64,000 nt of DNA. It comes from Apilactobacillus waqarii. GTDB lineage: Bacteria > Bacillota > Bacilli > Lactobacillales > Lactobacillaceae. Below the pieces are notes generated by a model. The model did no database searches and had not been told where the DNA came from. It was given only the letters and a program-made list of their open reading frames with translations. This document shows positions 52,824 to 61,696 of the stretch, piece after piece. The position numbers were made by a program, and so were the translations under genes. How positions within the stretch are numbered: the stretch's first letter is position 1; the number at the start of each line of letters is the position of its first letter. Location: positions 179,457 to 243,456 of the forward strand of contig NZ_JAHQYH010000002.1 in assembly GCF_019061205.1 (NCBI RefSeq), written 5' to 3'.

Positions 52824-54557
52824 TTATACTAGTTGTTCAATTAATTGATCAACGGCATCTTCATATGTTTTTAGCTTGTTGTTAACAGCTTCAGCAGAAT
52901 CATCGACACTACCTAGGTAGAACTTAATCTTTGGTTCTGTTCCTGAAGGACGGATAGCAAACCATGTGCCATCATCTAGCCAGTATTTTAAAACGTTTGC
53001 TTCTGGTAGTTCGATTGTTTCAGTAGAACCATTAGCATTGGTCTTGGTAGATGTTTGGAAGTCTTCAAGTGATTCGACTTTTTGATTGTTGAATTCGTTT
53101 AATGGGTTTGAACGTAGTTCGTTCATGATGTTAGCCATCTTTTCCTTTCCTTCAATGCCGCTGAAGGTCTTTGAGATAGTCTTTTCTTCATGATAACCGT
53201 ATTTCTTGTAGATTGATTGTAGACCATCGTATAAGGTTTGGCCCTTTTGCTTGTAGTAAGCAGCAACTTCTGCAAGTAATACAGTTGATTGGATAGCATC
53301 CTTATCACGAACGAAAGGCTTGATTAGGTAACCGAAGCTTTCTTCGAAACCAAATAGGAAAGTGTGATCCATGTTTTCTTCGAAGTCCTTAATCTTTTCA
53401 GCGATGTACTTGAATCCAGTAAGAACATTTTGCATTTCAACACCGTAGTTGTTAGCAATCTTAGTTGCTAGTTCAGTAGATACGATGGATTTAACAACTG
53501 TTCCATCAGCTGGTAGTTCGTTAGCATTCTTCTTAGCGGTTAGGATGTAGTCCAATAGTACTGATGCGATTTGGTTACCAGTCATTAGTTCGTATGAACC
53601 ATCTGGTTGTCTTACGGCAGCACCCAAACGGTCAGCATCGGGGTCGGTTGCGATTAAAACGTCGGCATTTTCTTCGTTACCTAACTTGATAGCGTAGTTA
53701 AATGCTTCTGGGAATTCTGGATTAGGGAAGTCCACAGTTGGAAATTCTGGATCAGCAATTGCTTGTTCCTTAACTAATGAGTAGTTTTTAAAACCAACAT
53801 TATCTAGAGCACGACGACAGATAATCTTACCTGTACCATGAAGAGGTGTGTAAACGAATTTTAGTTCCTTACCAACTTCTTTAATTAGGTCGTGGTTAAC
53901 GTTAACTGTCTTGACGTTTGCTAGGTAGGCATCATCGACGTCTTCACCAACAACTGATAGTAGGTCTTTTCCTCTTAAGTCTTTTACGTCAGCAACGTCG
54001 ATTGCAAATACATCTTCGGCTTTTCTGACGTAGTCGGTAATCATGTCAGAAGCCTTTGGTGGCATTTGACCACCGTCTTGGCCGTAGATTTTGTATCCAT
54101 TGTATTGCATTGGATTATGACTGGCAGTAATCATAACACCCGCGAAAGTATGTAGGTGTCTAATTGCAAATGATAATTCAGGAGTAGGGCGGATATCGTC
54201 AAACACGTATGATTTAATGTTGTGTTGTCCTAATACTCGAGCTGCTTCATATGCGAATTCTTTTGAGTGGTATCTTGAATCAAAACTAATGGCAACACCA
54301 CGTTTTTTTGATTCTTCATCTAAAGTATCCATGTAAGATGCTAGACCTTCGGTAGCTTGTCTAACGGTGTAGATATTCATGCGGTTGATACCAGCACCAA
54401 TTAAGCCACGCATACCGGCAGTACCAAATGACATGTTAGTACCAAAAGCATCGTTAATTTCTTCATTATTATTAGCGATTTTTGCTAGGTCATGTTTTAC
54501 GGATTCATTTAGGTTGGGTTGATCAACCCATTTTTGATATAAGTCTTGTGCATTCAT
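52824..54557 (-). CDS. pgcA: Alpha-phosphoglucomutase (PgcA-type phosphohexomutase)
   Basis: A 577-residue enzyme interconverting glucose-1-phosphate and glucose-6-phosphate. The phosphoserine loop TASHNPMQYNGYK (about residue 145), the metal loop DPDADRLG, the sugar-binding FGFEESFGYL and the C-terminal phosphate-binding RPSGTEPKIKFY are all present and intact. Glucose-1-phosphate feeds UDP-glucose for surface polysaccharide and glycolipid, so it supports the flippase and GT-C genes in this window. GGAGACT precedes the ATG. It is monocistronic with its own terminator. Confidence 0.95.
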   Translation of the reverse strand: MNAQDLYQKWVDQPNLNESVKHDLAKIANNNEEINDAFGTNMSFGTAGMRGLIGAGINRMNIYTVRQATEGLASYMDTLDEESKKRGVAISFDSRYHSKEFAYEAARVLGQHNIKSYVFDDIRPTPELSFAIRHLHTFAGVMITASHNPMQYNGYKIYGQDGGQMPPKASDMITDYVRKAEDVFAIDVADVKDLRGKDLLSVVGEDVDDAYLANVKTVNVNHDLIKEVGKELKFVYTPLHGTGKIICRRALDNVGFKNYSLVKEQAIADPEFPTVDFPNPEFPEAFNYAIKLGNEENADVLIATDPDADRLGAAVRQPDGSYELMTGNQIASVLLDYILTAKKNANELPADGTVVKSIVSTELATKIANNYGVEMQNVLTGFKYIAEKIKDFEENMDHTFLFGFEESFGYLIKPFVRDKDAIQSTVLLAEVAAYYKQKGQTLYDGLQSIYKKYGYHEEKTISKTFSGIEGKEKMANIMNELRSNPLNEFNNQKVESLEDFQTSTKTNANGSTETIELPEANVLKYWLDDGTWFAIRPSGTEPKIKFYLGSVDDSAEAVNNKLKTYEDAVDQLIEQLV

Positions 54558-54718
54558 AGTAAAGTCTCCAATAAACTTATTTAAATTACATTCTAAGTAT
54601 AGTTAAATCAGCATAGCGCGTCAATTTTATTACGCTTCTGCTAAGTGTATATTGTTGAACTTAAATAAATCTTTATGTTAAGTTACATCTAATATATACG
54701 TAAAAGAGGTAGATAATA

Positions 54719-55375
54719 ATGGATAAAAACGAAGAAATTATTAAAACTGCTCATCGTCGTTACGCGACAAAGAAGTTTGACGCTGACAAGAAGATTTCTG
54801 ACAAAGACTGGGATACAATCATGGAAATTGGTAGACTTTCACCTAGTGCCTTTGGTTTTTCACCATGGAAGTTCCTTTTAATTGAAAATGATGATGTAAA
54901 AAAAGACATCTATGAAGATGCATGGGGTGCTCAAAACAGTCTAAACGGTGCTAGCCACTTCTTAATCATCTTGGCTAAGAAGGGCATCACTGCAACAAGT
55001 AAGTATGTTCAACACATTACTGAAGATGTTAGTGGTCACCATTTTGCACCTGACTCACCATTCTCAAAGAAGTTTGATGATTTCCAAAAGACACAATTTG
55101 ATTTAACTGATGACAGAAAGAAATTCGACTGGGCATGCAAACAAACTTACATTGCATTAGCTAACATGATGACTGCTGCTGCAGAATTAGATATCGATAG
55201 TTGTGCAATTGAAGGATTTGACCGTTCAAAGATTGAAGATATCTTAACTCAAAAGGGTATTCTAGATCCTAAAGAATGGGGTGTTTCAGTAATGGCTGGT
55301 TTTGGTTACCGTGACCAAGACATTACTCCAAAGAAACGCCAACCAATGGATGAAGTATACAAAGTAATCAAATAA
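54719..55375 (+). CDS. NAD(P)H nitroreductase (NfsB-like)
   Basis: A 218-residue FMN enzyme of the NfsB/YfkO group: AHRRYATKKFDADKKIS, then PSAFGFSPWKFLLI, and the late VMAGFGYRDQD. It uses NAD(P)H to reduce nitro compounds or quinones. It is the second nitroreductase family gene in this window (the other is 39382-39984, from a different subgroup). GAGGT lies upstream and a terminator follows. The natural substrate is unknown. Confidence 0.9.
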   Translation: MDKNEEIIKTAHRRYATKKFDADKKISDKDWDTIMEIGRLSPSAFGFSPWKFLLIENDDVKKDIYEDAWGAQNSLNGASHFLIILAKKGITATSKYVQHITEDVSGHHFAPDSPFSKKFDDFQKTQFDLTDDRKKFDWACKQTYIALANMMTAAAELDIDSCAIEGFDRSKIEDILTQKGILDPKEWGVSVMAGFGYRDQDITPKKRQPMDEVYKVIK

Positions 55376-55383
55376 TCAAAAAC

Positions 55384-55412
55384 AAAAAGCCACCTATTAT
55401 AGGTGGCTTTTT
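55384..55412 (+). terminator. Intrinsic terminator
   Basis: AAAAAGCCACCTAT/ATAGGTGGCTTTTT, nearly perfect. Confidence 0.93.
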
Positions 55413-55501
55413 AATTTTATAAGAAACGCCAATATTTAATGAGTTACATAATATATAATGCGTAACTTTTAAAAATATGGATAAAAAGTATAGATGAACC
55501 G

Positions 55502-55634
55502 TTGATATATCAATGTTTGTCAATTAACAATACGTCGATATGAGTTTTTATCAGTTGAAAAAAAGGGGAAATTAATTAAAAATAAATGAGTGGTATTTTA
55601 TAGATACTATCGAGAAAGTAAACTAAATTCAGTT
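55502..55634 (+). promoter_or_regulatory. Regulatory region of the fatty-acid operon with two palindromes
   Basis: A 270-base gap before fabH. It has a perfect palindrome TTGATATATCAA (55502-55513) and, just ahead of the fabH ribosome binding site, a near-palindrome AACTAAATTCAGTT (55621-55634). The first resembles FabT sites (TTTGA-N-TCAAA type) but has a 4-base centre. I could not define a clear promoter; no regulator gene is adjacent. Confidence 0.35.
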
Positions 55635-55647
55635 TAGAGGAGATATC

Positions 55648-56622
55648 ATGAGCAGTTTTTCAATTTTAGCTACTGCTAAAGCTGTTCCTGAAAAGATAGT
55701 TACCAATGACGATTTAGCTAAAATCATGGATACTTCTGATGAATGGATCAGTAAAAGAACCGGGATTAAGCAACGTAGAATCGCCACTAAGGAAACTAAC
55801 ACTTCTTTAAGTGCTGAGGTTGCTTCGCAATTACTTAAGAACGGAAACGTTGATGCGAATGATATTGATTTTATCATTGTAGCTACGATGTCTGGAGACT
55901 ACCATATGCCATCAACTGCTTCTGCAGTTCAAGGTATTGTTGGTGCTAAGAATGCTGTTGCATTTGATATCAGTGCTGCGTGCTCTGGATTTGTTTTCGC
56001 TACTCATATTATGCACTCATTATTTGAACTGAAGCCTAACGCTTTAGGGATGGTAATTGGTTCAGAAAAAATGAGTAACTTGATTAACTGGGAAGACAGA
56101 ACCACCGCTGTATTATTCGGTGATGGTGCTGGTGGAATGCTAGTTTCAAACCAAGGCGATGGAGAAGTACTATCCAGTAACTTGAAGAATTATGGAGATA
56201 GAAGAGAAGCTCTTCTTGCTGGTCATATATTGGGAAATGAAACATTTGGACCACGAGATGATGACGACACAGATCGTTATTTGCATATGGATGGTAGAGA
56301 AGTATTTAACTTCGCAACCAAGAATGTTCCATTATCAATTAAAGAAGCAGCAGAAAAAGCTGGGATTGAGTTAAGTGACATAAATCACTTTGTGTTACAT
56401 CAAGCTAACGCTCGAATTATTAAATCAGTAGCCCGTAAATTAGGCGTTAGTAAGGACAAATTCCCTATCAATATTAATCTTTATGGGAACACCTCTGCAG
56501 CTAGTGAACCTATTTTGTTGTCAGAAATGATGGAAAATGGTTTAATAGCTAAGGGAGATATTATCGCCCTTTCCGGTTTCGGTGGTGGCCTAACCACAGG
56601 AACTATTATTTTAAGGTATTAA
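55648..56622 (+). CDS. fabH: Beta-ketoacyl-ACP synthase III
   Basis: A 324-residue condensing enzyme that starts fatty-acid chains from acetyl-CoA and malonyl-ACP. The catalytic triad is C112 (AACSGF), His in VLHQAN and Asn in LYGNTSA. The start ATG has GAGGAGA upstream. It is the first gene of the fab/acc operon. The usual fabT regulator gene is not upstream. All genes from here to the PPTase run the same way with short gaps or overlaps. Confidence 0.97.
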   Translation: MSSFSILATAKAVPEKIVTNDDLAKIMDTSDEWISKRTGIKQRRIATKETNTSLSAEVASQLLKNGNVDANDIDFIIVATMSGDYHMPSTASAVQGIVGAKNAVAFDISAACSGFVFATHIMHSLFELKPNALGMVIGSEKMSNLINWEDRTTAVLFGDGAGGMLVSNQGDGEVLSSNLKNYGDRREALLAGHILGNETFGPRDDDDTDRYLHMDGREVFNFATKNVPLSIKEAAEKAGIELSDINHFVLHQANARIIKSVARKLGVSKDKFPININLYGNTSAASEPILLSEMMENGLIAKGDIIALSGFGGGLTTGTIILRY

Positions 56623-56660
56623 TTTATTATTTTAATTTTATATATGGAGTGAATTATATT

Positions 56661-56903
56661 ATGGCAGACAAGAACGCAATTTTTGACAAGGTAAAAGAAA
56701 TCGTTGTAGATCAATCAGACGTTAAGGCTGAAGACATCAAGATGGACACTAACTTCAAAGAAGAACTAGACCTAGACAGTTTAGACTTATTTGAAATCAT
56801 CGATGCTCTAGAAGACGAATACGACATCGAAATTGACAGTGACAACGACATCGCAACTGTACAACAATTAGTTGACTACGTTGCTGGTAAAGTTGAAGAA
56901 TAA
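56661..56903 (+). CDS. acpP: Acyl carrier protein
   Basis: An 80-residue very acidic helical protein. The phosphopantetheine attachment Ser is in DLDSLDLFEI. I use ATG 56661 (MADKNA), with TGGAGTGA about 8 bases upstream, rather than the start four codons earlier. It carries the growing acyl chain for FabH, FabD, FabG, FabZ and FabI. It must be modified by a PPTase; one is encoded at the end of this operon. Confidence 0.96.
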   Translation: MADKNAIFDKVKEIVVDQSDVKAEDIKMDTNFKEELDLDSLDLFEIIDALEDEYDIEIDSDNDIATVQQLVDYVAGKVEE

Positions 56904-56936
56904 TAATTAGTTTTAATTAACTAGGAGTGTTTAAGT

Positions 56937-57836
56937 TTGAATATTTGTTATCTATTTAGTGGCCAAGGTAGTCAATTTAAGGAAATGGGACAGGATTTGT
57001 ACAAGTCAAACCCTGTGTACAAACGTACAATTGACGAGGCCTCAGAAACATTGAATTTAAACTTAGCTGATCCGGAAATTTTTGATAATCCTAATAATAC
57101 TCAAATCGCTATTTTGACGATGAGTGTAGCTATTCATCGTATTTTAGAAGACAAAATAGAGAAACCTGTTGCAATGATGGGATTGAGTTTAGGCGAGTAT
57201 AGTGCTTTAGTTGCTGCTAAAGCACTATCTTTTAAATCAGGGCTAAAGCTAGTACACGATCGCTCACATTACATGGATGAAGCAGGTAAGCAAAATCCAG
57301 GTTCTATGGCTGCTGTATTGGGTCTTAGCCCTGATTTTGTGAAGAGCGTTTGTGATGAAATTGATGACGTATACCCAGCTAACTACAATAACAAGTCACA
57401 AGTTGTTATTGGTGGTACTAAAGAAGGGGTTCAAAACGCCATGGAAGTATTGAAGGAAAAGGGCGCAAAACGTGTAGTTCCACTACAAGTTGCCGTAGCT
57501 TCACATACTCCATTGATGCAACCTGCATCAGATCAATTAGCTAAACGTCTTGAAAGTGTTGAATTTGATGAACCTCAAGTAGATGTAATCAGTAATACTA
57601 CTGTAAAACCATTTACTAAGGACACCATCAAGGAAACATTAGTTAACCAACTAATCAATCCAACACACTTCATGCAAGATGTTGCTTCACTAGAAGACAA
57701 AAACATTGACGCTTTTATCGAAATCGGTCCAGGAAATACGCTAAGTAAGCTTGCTAAAAAGACATTAAAGGCTGATACATACAATGTAGAAAGTGTTGAA
57801 ACTCTAGATGCCTTATTAGATAAGTTAGGAGAATAA
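56937..57836 (+). CDS. fabD: Malonyl-CoA:ACP transacylase
   Basis: A 299-residue acyltransferase, starting with TTG after GGAGTG. It has the N-terminal LFSGQGSQ, the nucleophile Ser in GLSLGEYSAL (with Leu where E. coli has His, as I recall from other Lactobacillales) and the catalytic His in VASHTPLM. It transfers malonate from CoA to ACP. fabG starts two bases after the stop, so expression is coupled. Confidence 0.95.
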   Translation: MNICYLFSGQGSQFKEMGQDLYKSNPVYKRTIDEASETLNLNLADPEIFDNPNNTQIAILTMSVAIHRILEDKIEKPVAMMGLSLGEYSALVAAKALSFKSGLKLVHDRSHYMDEAGKQNPGSMAAVLGLSPDFVKSVCDEIDDVYPANYNNKSQVVIGGTKEGVQNAMEVLKEKGAKRVVPLQVAVASHTPLMQPASDQLAKRLESVEFDEPQVDVISNTTVKPFTKDTIKETLVNQLINPTHFMQDVASLEDKNIDAFIEIGPGNTLSKLAKKTLKADTYNVESVETLDALLDKLGE

Positions 57837-57838
57837 TT

Positions 57839-58579
57839 ATGGAAAATAACGAAAAACAAGTAATTCTAATCACTGGTGCTACAAAGGGATTAGGTTTAGC
57901 TGACGCAGTTCGTCTAGCTAAGGATGAAAACAATATCGTAATCGCTAACTCACACCGTCAATTGAATGAAGAAGAATTGAAGGCTTTCCAAGCTAACTTC
58001 GATTCAGAAATTGATGTATTGGTTGGAGACGTTGCTTCAGAAGATGACGCTAAAGCAATGATTGACAGTGTTATTGAAAAATACGGCAAACTAGACGTAT
58101 TGGTTAACAATGCCGGTATTACCCAAGACACTCTATTAACTAGAATGAAGGGTGATTCATTCAAACAAGTATTAGACACTAACTTGTTTGGTGTATTTAA
58201 CATGACTAAGTTTGCTATGAAGAAGATGCAAAGAGCTCGTAAGGGTTGCATTATCAACCTTTCAAGTATCGCAGGTCTACACGGTAACTTAGGTCAAGCT
58301 AACTATTCATCTACTAAGGCCGGTATCGTAGGTTTAACTAAGACTACAGCCCAAGAAGGTGCTCTACGTGGAATCCGTTGTAATGCGGTTGCTCCAGGTA
58401 TGATTAAGACTGCTATGACAGCTAAACTAGGCGACAGTTACATCGCTGATTGGGAAGAAAAGATCCCAGCAAAACGTTTTGGTACTCCAGACGAAGTTGC
58501 TCAAGTTGTTGAATTCTTAATCAAGAACGAATACATGAATGGACAAGTAATCACCGTTGACGGTGGATTAACTATGTAA
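57839..58579 (+). CDS. fabG: 3-oxoacyl-ACP reductase
   Basis: A 246-residue short-chain dehydrogenase. It has the NADPH motif TGATKGLGLADA, NNAG and catalytic Ser-Tyr-Lys (NLSSIAGL, then YSSTKAG). It reduces beta-ketoacyl-ACP. The N-terminal cofactor motif has one Leu-Ala change from the common GIG form. It is followed by accB after 46 bases; in most lactobacilli fabF is found at that place, and here it is missing. Confidence 0.96.
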   Translation: MENNEKQVILITGATKGLGLADAVRLAKDENNIVIANSHRQLNEEELKAFQANFDSEIDVLVGDVASEDDAKAMIDSVIEKYGKLDVLVNNAGITQDTLLTRMKGDSFKQVLDTNLFGVFNMTKFAMKKMQRARKGCIINLSSIAGLHGNLGQANYSSTKAGIVGLTKTTAQEGALRGIRCNAVAPGMIKTAMTAKLGDSYIADWEEKIPAKRFGTPDEVAQVVEFLIKNEYMNGQVITVDGGLTM

Positions 58580-58625
58580 TCAAAGTTAAGTAAGAACATT
58601 CTTAATTAACAGGAGATATAAAAAC

Positions 58626-59063
58626 ATGGAACAAAAAGACATTGAAAAGTTAATGGACAAGTTTGATAAGTCCAGCATGAAAGAATTTAAGATTACTGCC
58701 GATGATGGGACTGACTTATACTTTAGTAAGTTAGAACACGCTGCAGTTCAAAATGTTGCTCAACCAGCTCCAGCTGCTGGCGCAACTGCAAGTGAACAAC
58801 CAGCTGCTAAACCTGCAGCTTCAGGTGCAAAGATTAAGGCTCCACTTGTTGGAATCGTATACTTTGCCCCAAGTCCTGAAAAACCAGTCTACAAAAAAGT
58901 AGGCGATCACGTTAAGAAGGGCGACACTGTTTGTGTAATCGAAGCCATGAAGGTTATCAACGAAGTTAAGAGTCCCGTTTCTGGAACTATTACTAAGAAG
59001 GTTGCTGAAAATGGTGACATGGTTGAATACGATCAACCAATTTTTGAAATTGAGGAGGACTAA
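58626..59063 (+). CDS. accB: Biotin carboxyl carrier protein of acetyl-CoA carboxylase
   Basis: A 145-residue carrier. The N-terminal helical domain and an Ala/Pro-rich hinge (about 45-70) precede the biotinyl domain with the lysine in VIEAMKVINEV, a slight variant of the EAMKM consensus. It shuttles carboxylated biotin between AccC and AccA/AccD. GGAGAT lies upstream. fabZ begins three bases after its stop codon. Confidence 0.96.
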   Translation: MEQKDIEKLMDKFDKSSMKEFKITADDGTDLYFSKLEHAAVQNVAQPAPAAGATASEQPAAKPAASGAKIKAPLVGIVYFAPSPEKPVYKKVGDHVKKGDTVCVIEAMKVINEVKSPVSGTITKKVAENGDMVEYDQPIFEIEED

Positions 59064-59065
59064 TT

Positions 59066-59479
59066 TTGGACTATAACGTACAAGATTTCATTCCTCAAAG
59101 ATTCCCATTCCAAATGTTAGACAAGATTATTGAAGTAAGACCTGGTGAAGGTGCAAAGGCTGAAAAGCTTTTAACTGTTAACGAATGGTTCTTCTCAAAA
59201 CAACATCTTGAATTTGGAATGCCAAGACCAATCGCGATGGAAATGCTAGCTCAAACTGGAGTATGTGCATTACTATCAATGCCTGAATACAAAGGACATA
59301 ATGTTTTCTTTGGTGGTATCAAGGAAGCTACTTACAAAGACAGCTTTAGACCAGGCGACAAGTTGGAACTAGCTGTTGAAATGACAAAGCTAAAGAGAAA
59401 CATTGGTGAAGGTCATGGAACAGTTACTAGAGATGGCGAAGTTATTTGTGAAGGTACTTTAATCTTTGCAATTGAATAA
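59066..59479 (+). CDS. fabZ: 3-hydroxyacyl-ACP dehydratase
   Basis: A 137-residue hot-dog fold dehydratase, starting with TTG seven bases after GAGGAGG. The catalytic motif is PQRFPFQMLDKI, which has Phe where the E. coli histidine (LPHRYPFLL-type motif) usually lies, so the active-site His should be checked; the downstream glutamate is in MPRPIAMEMLAQTGV. It removes water from 3-hydroxyacyl-ACP. Its length is typical. Confidence 0.9.
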   Translation: MDYNVQDFIPQRFPFQMLDKIIEVRPGEGAKAEKLLTVNEWFFSKQHLEFGMPRPIAMEMLAQTGVCALLSMPEYKGHNVFFGGIKEATYKDSFRPGDKLELAVEMTKLKRNIGEGHGTVTRDGEVICEGTLIFAIE

Positions 59480-59499
59480 GTTCATAAAGGATGAGTGAA

Positions 59500-60873
59500 A
59501 TGTTTAAAAAGGTATTAATTGCTAACCGTGGTGAAATCGCGGTGCAAATCATAAGAGCACTTCATGAGATGGACATTAAAGCTGTTGCCGTTTATTCAAC
59601 TGCCGACAAGGATAGCATGTTCGTTAAATTAGCCGACGAATCAGTATGTATTGGTGGTCCACAACCAAACGAATCATACTTGAACATGGCTGCAGTGATT
59701 GATGCTGCAATTTTAACTGGATCAGAAGCTATTCACCCCGGTTACGGATTTTTATCTGAAAACGCTGAATTTGCTGAACTTTGCGAAAAATGTTCAATTA
59801 AGTTCATTGGACCAAGTTCAAAAGTAATTGATTTAATGGGAAATAAATCTCATGCCAAGGCAGCGATGAAGAACAGTGGAGTACCAACCATTCCTGGTTC
59901 AGATGGCTCCATTGATAGTCTAGACGATGCTTTAAAACTAGCGGATGAAATTGGTTATCCAGTTATGCTTAAAGCAGCTGCCGGTGGTGGTGGTAAAGGT
60001 ATCCGTGAATGTGACGATGAAGAAGCATTAAAGGAAATCTTTAACACTACTAAGCGTGAAGCAAGAATTTCATACAATGACGATTCATTGTACATGGAAA
60101 AGGATCTAAGTGATGCTAAGCATATCGAAATGCAAGTTATCGCTGATCAAAAGGGAAATGTTGTTTACTTCCCTGAACGTGACTGTTCTCTACAAAGAGG
60201 TCATCAAAAGATTATTGAAGAAACTCCATGCATGGAAGTTTCTCAATCTCAACGTGATTATCTAGGTAAGCTAGTTGCCAAAGCAACCAAGGAAATTGGT
60301 TACGAAAACACTGGTACTTTCGAATTCCTATTGGACGAAAAAACCAACAATTTCTACTTCATGGAAATGAACACTAGATTACAAGTTGAACATACAGTTT
60401 CTGAAGAAGTTGCTGGAGTTCAATTAATCAAGGCTCAAATCCAAGTTGCTGCTGGTGAAGCTTTACCATTCACACAAGATGACATCAAGGTAGATAGTTA
60501 CGCAATCGAATGCCGTATTAACGCCGAAGACCCTGCACATGGTTTCTTACCAGCACCAGGTACTCTTCGTAAGGTTAACTTCCCATTCGGAACTAAGGGT
60601 GTTCGTATTGATTCAGGTGTTGAACAAGGTGACACCATTTCTCCTTTCTATGATTCAATGATTGCTAAGATCATTGTACATATGCCTGACAAGCCTCAGG
60701 CTGTCGTAAAAATGAGAAGAGTAATTAATGAATTTAAGGTTGATGGAGTAAAGACTAACCGTCAATTCCTAAACGATTTGTTACAAGACAAACATTTCAA
60801 TGATTCAGATTTCAATAATCTATACATTGAAAAATCATTCTTGAAAGAGTGGTTGAAAAACGTTGAAGAATAA
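59500..60873 (+). CDS. accC: Acetyl-CoA carboxylase biotin carboxylase subunit
   Basis: A 457-residue ATP-grasp enzyme that carboxylates biotin. It starts MFKKVLIANRGEIAVQI, a standard AccC N-terminus, so ATG 59500 is preferred over ATG 59491, which abuts its ribosome binding site. It has the glycine-rich loop AAAGGGGKGI, EMNTRLQVEHTV and the C-terminal domain. The last 11 bases overlap accD. Confidence 0.97.
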   Translation: MFKKVLIANRGEIAVQIIRALHEMDIKAVAVYSTADKDSMFVKLADESVCIGGPQPNESYLNMAAVIDAAILTGSEAIHPGYGFLSENAEFAELCEKCSIKFIGPSSKVIDLMGNKSHAKAAMKNSGVPTIPGSDGSIDSLDDALKLADEIGYPVMLKAAAGGGGKGIRECDDEEALKEIFNTTKREARISYNDDSLYMEKDLSDAKHIEMQVIADQKGNVVYFPERDCSLQRGHQKIIEETPCMEVSQSQRDYLGKLVAKATKEIGYENTGTFEFLLDEKTNNFYFMEMNTRLQVEHTVSEEVAGVQLIKAQIQVAAGEALPFTQDDIKVDSYAIECRINAEDPAHGFLPAPGTLRKVNFPFGTKGVRIDSGVEQGDTISPFYDSMIAKIIVHMPDKPQAVVKMRRVINEFKVDGVKTNRQFLNDLLQDKHFNDSDFNNLYIEKSFLKEWLKNVEE

Positions 60874-61681
60874 TAAATCAGAAGAAACCAAAGATTTACA
60901 AACTCTAATGGACAAAGTTCCAGATCAGTTGTTTATCAAATGTCCAGTTTGTGAAGAAAACTTTTACAACAAGAAGTTAGGGGAATACAAGCTATGTCCT
61001 AACTGTGGTTATGGTTTTAGACTTGGCGCACAAGAAAGAATCAATATGACTGTGGATGAGTTCACACCAATCGATTCTGAAATTAGTGCACCAAAGCGTT
61101 TTCTAGGCGACGAAAAGTATGCTGGAAAGCTTGAAAAGTCAAAGAAGGCCACTGACCTAAACGAAAGTGTTCAAACCGGTTTTGCCAAGATTGGTGATAC
61201 TGAATTTGCCCTAGGTGTGATGGATTCTCGTTTCATCATGGGTAGTTTAGGTACTGCCACTGGTGAAAAGCTTGCTAGATTATTCGAACAAGCAACCGAA
61301 AAGAACTTACCAGTAGTTGTCTTCTCATGTTCTGGTGGTGCCAGAATGCAAGAAGGAATCCACTCATTAATGCAAATGGCCAAGGTATCACAAGCGGTAT
61401 CTGATCACGCCGAAAAAGGATTACTATACATTTCTGTATTAACTGATCCTACTACCGGTGGTGTTACTGCTAGTTATGCCATGGAAGGAGATATTAACAT
61501 CTCTGAACCACACACATTAATTGGATTTGCTGGTCGTCGAGTTATCGAAAAGACAATTCAACAACGTCCACCAAAGGATTTCCAACGTGCAGAAACTCTA
61601 CTTAAGAATGGTTTCTTAGATGCCATTGTTAAAAGAGATGAAATGAAATCAGTATTAGCCAAGTTATTGGCTTGGAATTAG
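60863..61681 (+). CDS. accD: Acetyl-CoA carboxylase carboxyltransferase beta subunit
   Basis: A 272-residue subunit. Its N-terminal zinc ribbon has the four Cys in KCPVCEENFYNKK and KLCPNCGYGF. The carboxyltransferase core includes CSGGARMQEG and DPTTGGVTASYA. The TTG start at 60863 lies inside accC and has a weak ribosome binding site; an ATG at 60908 is an alternative but would cut close to the zinc ribbon. It pairs with AccA. Confidence 0.95.
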   Translation: MKNNKSEETKDLQTLMDKVPDQLFIKCPVCEENFYNKKLGEYKLCPNCGYGFRLGAQERINMTVDEFTPIDSEISAPKRFLGDEKYAGKLEKSKKATDLNESVQTGFAKIGDTEFALGVMDSRFIMGSLGTATGEKLARLFEQATEKNLPVVVFSCSGGARMQEGIHSLMQMAKVSQAVSDHAEKGLLYISVLTDPTTGGVTASYAMEGDINISEPHTLIGFAGRRVIEKTIQQRPPKDFQRAETLLKNGFLDAIVKRDEMKSVLAKLLAWN

Positions 61682-61696
61682 GGGGATATTAGTATT

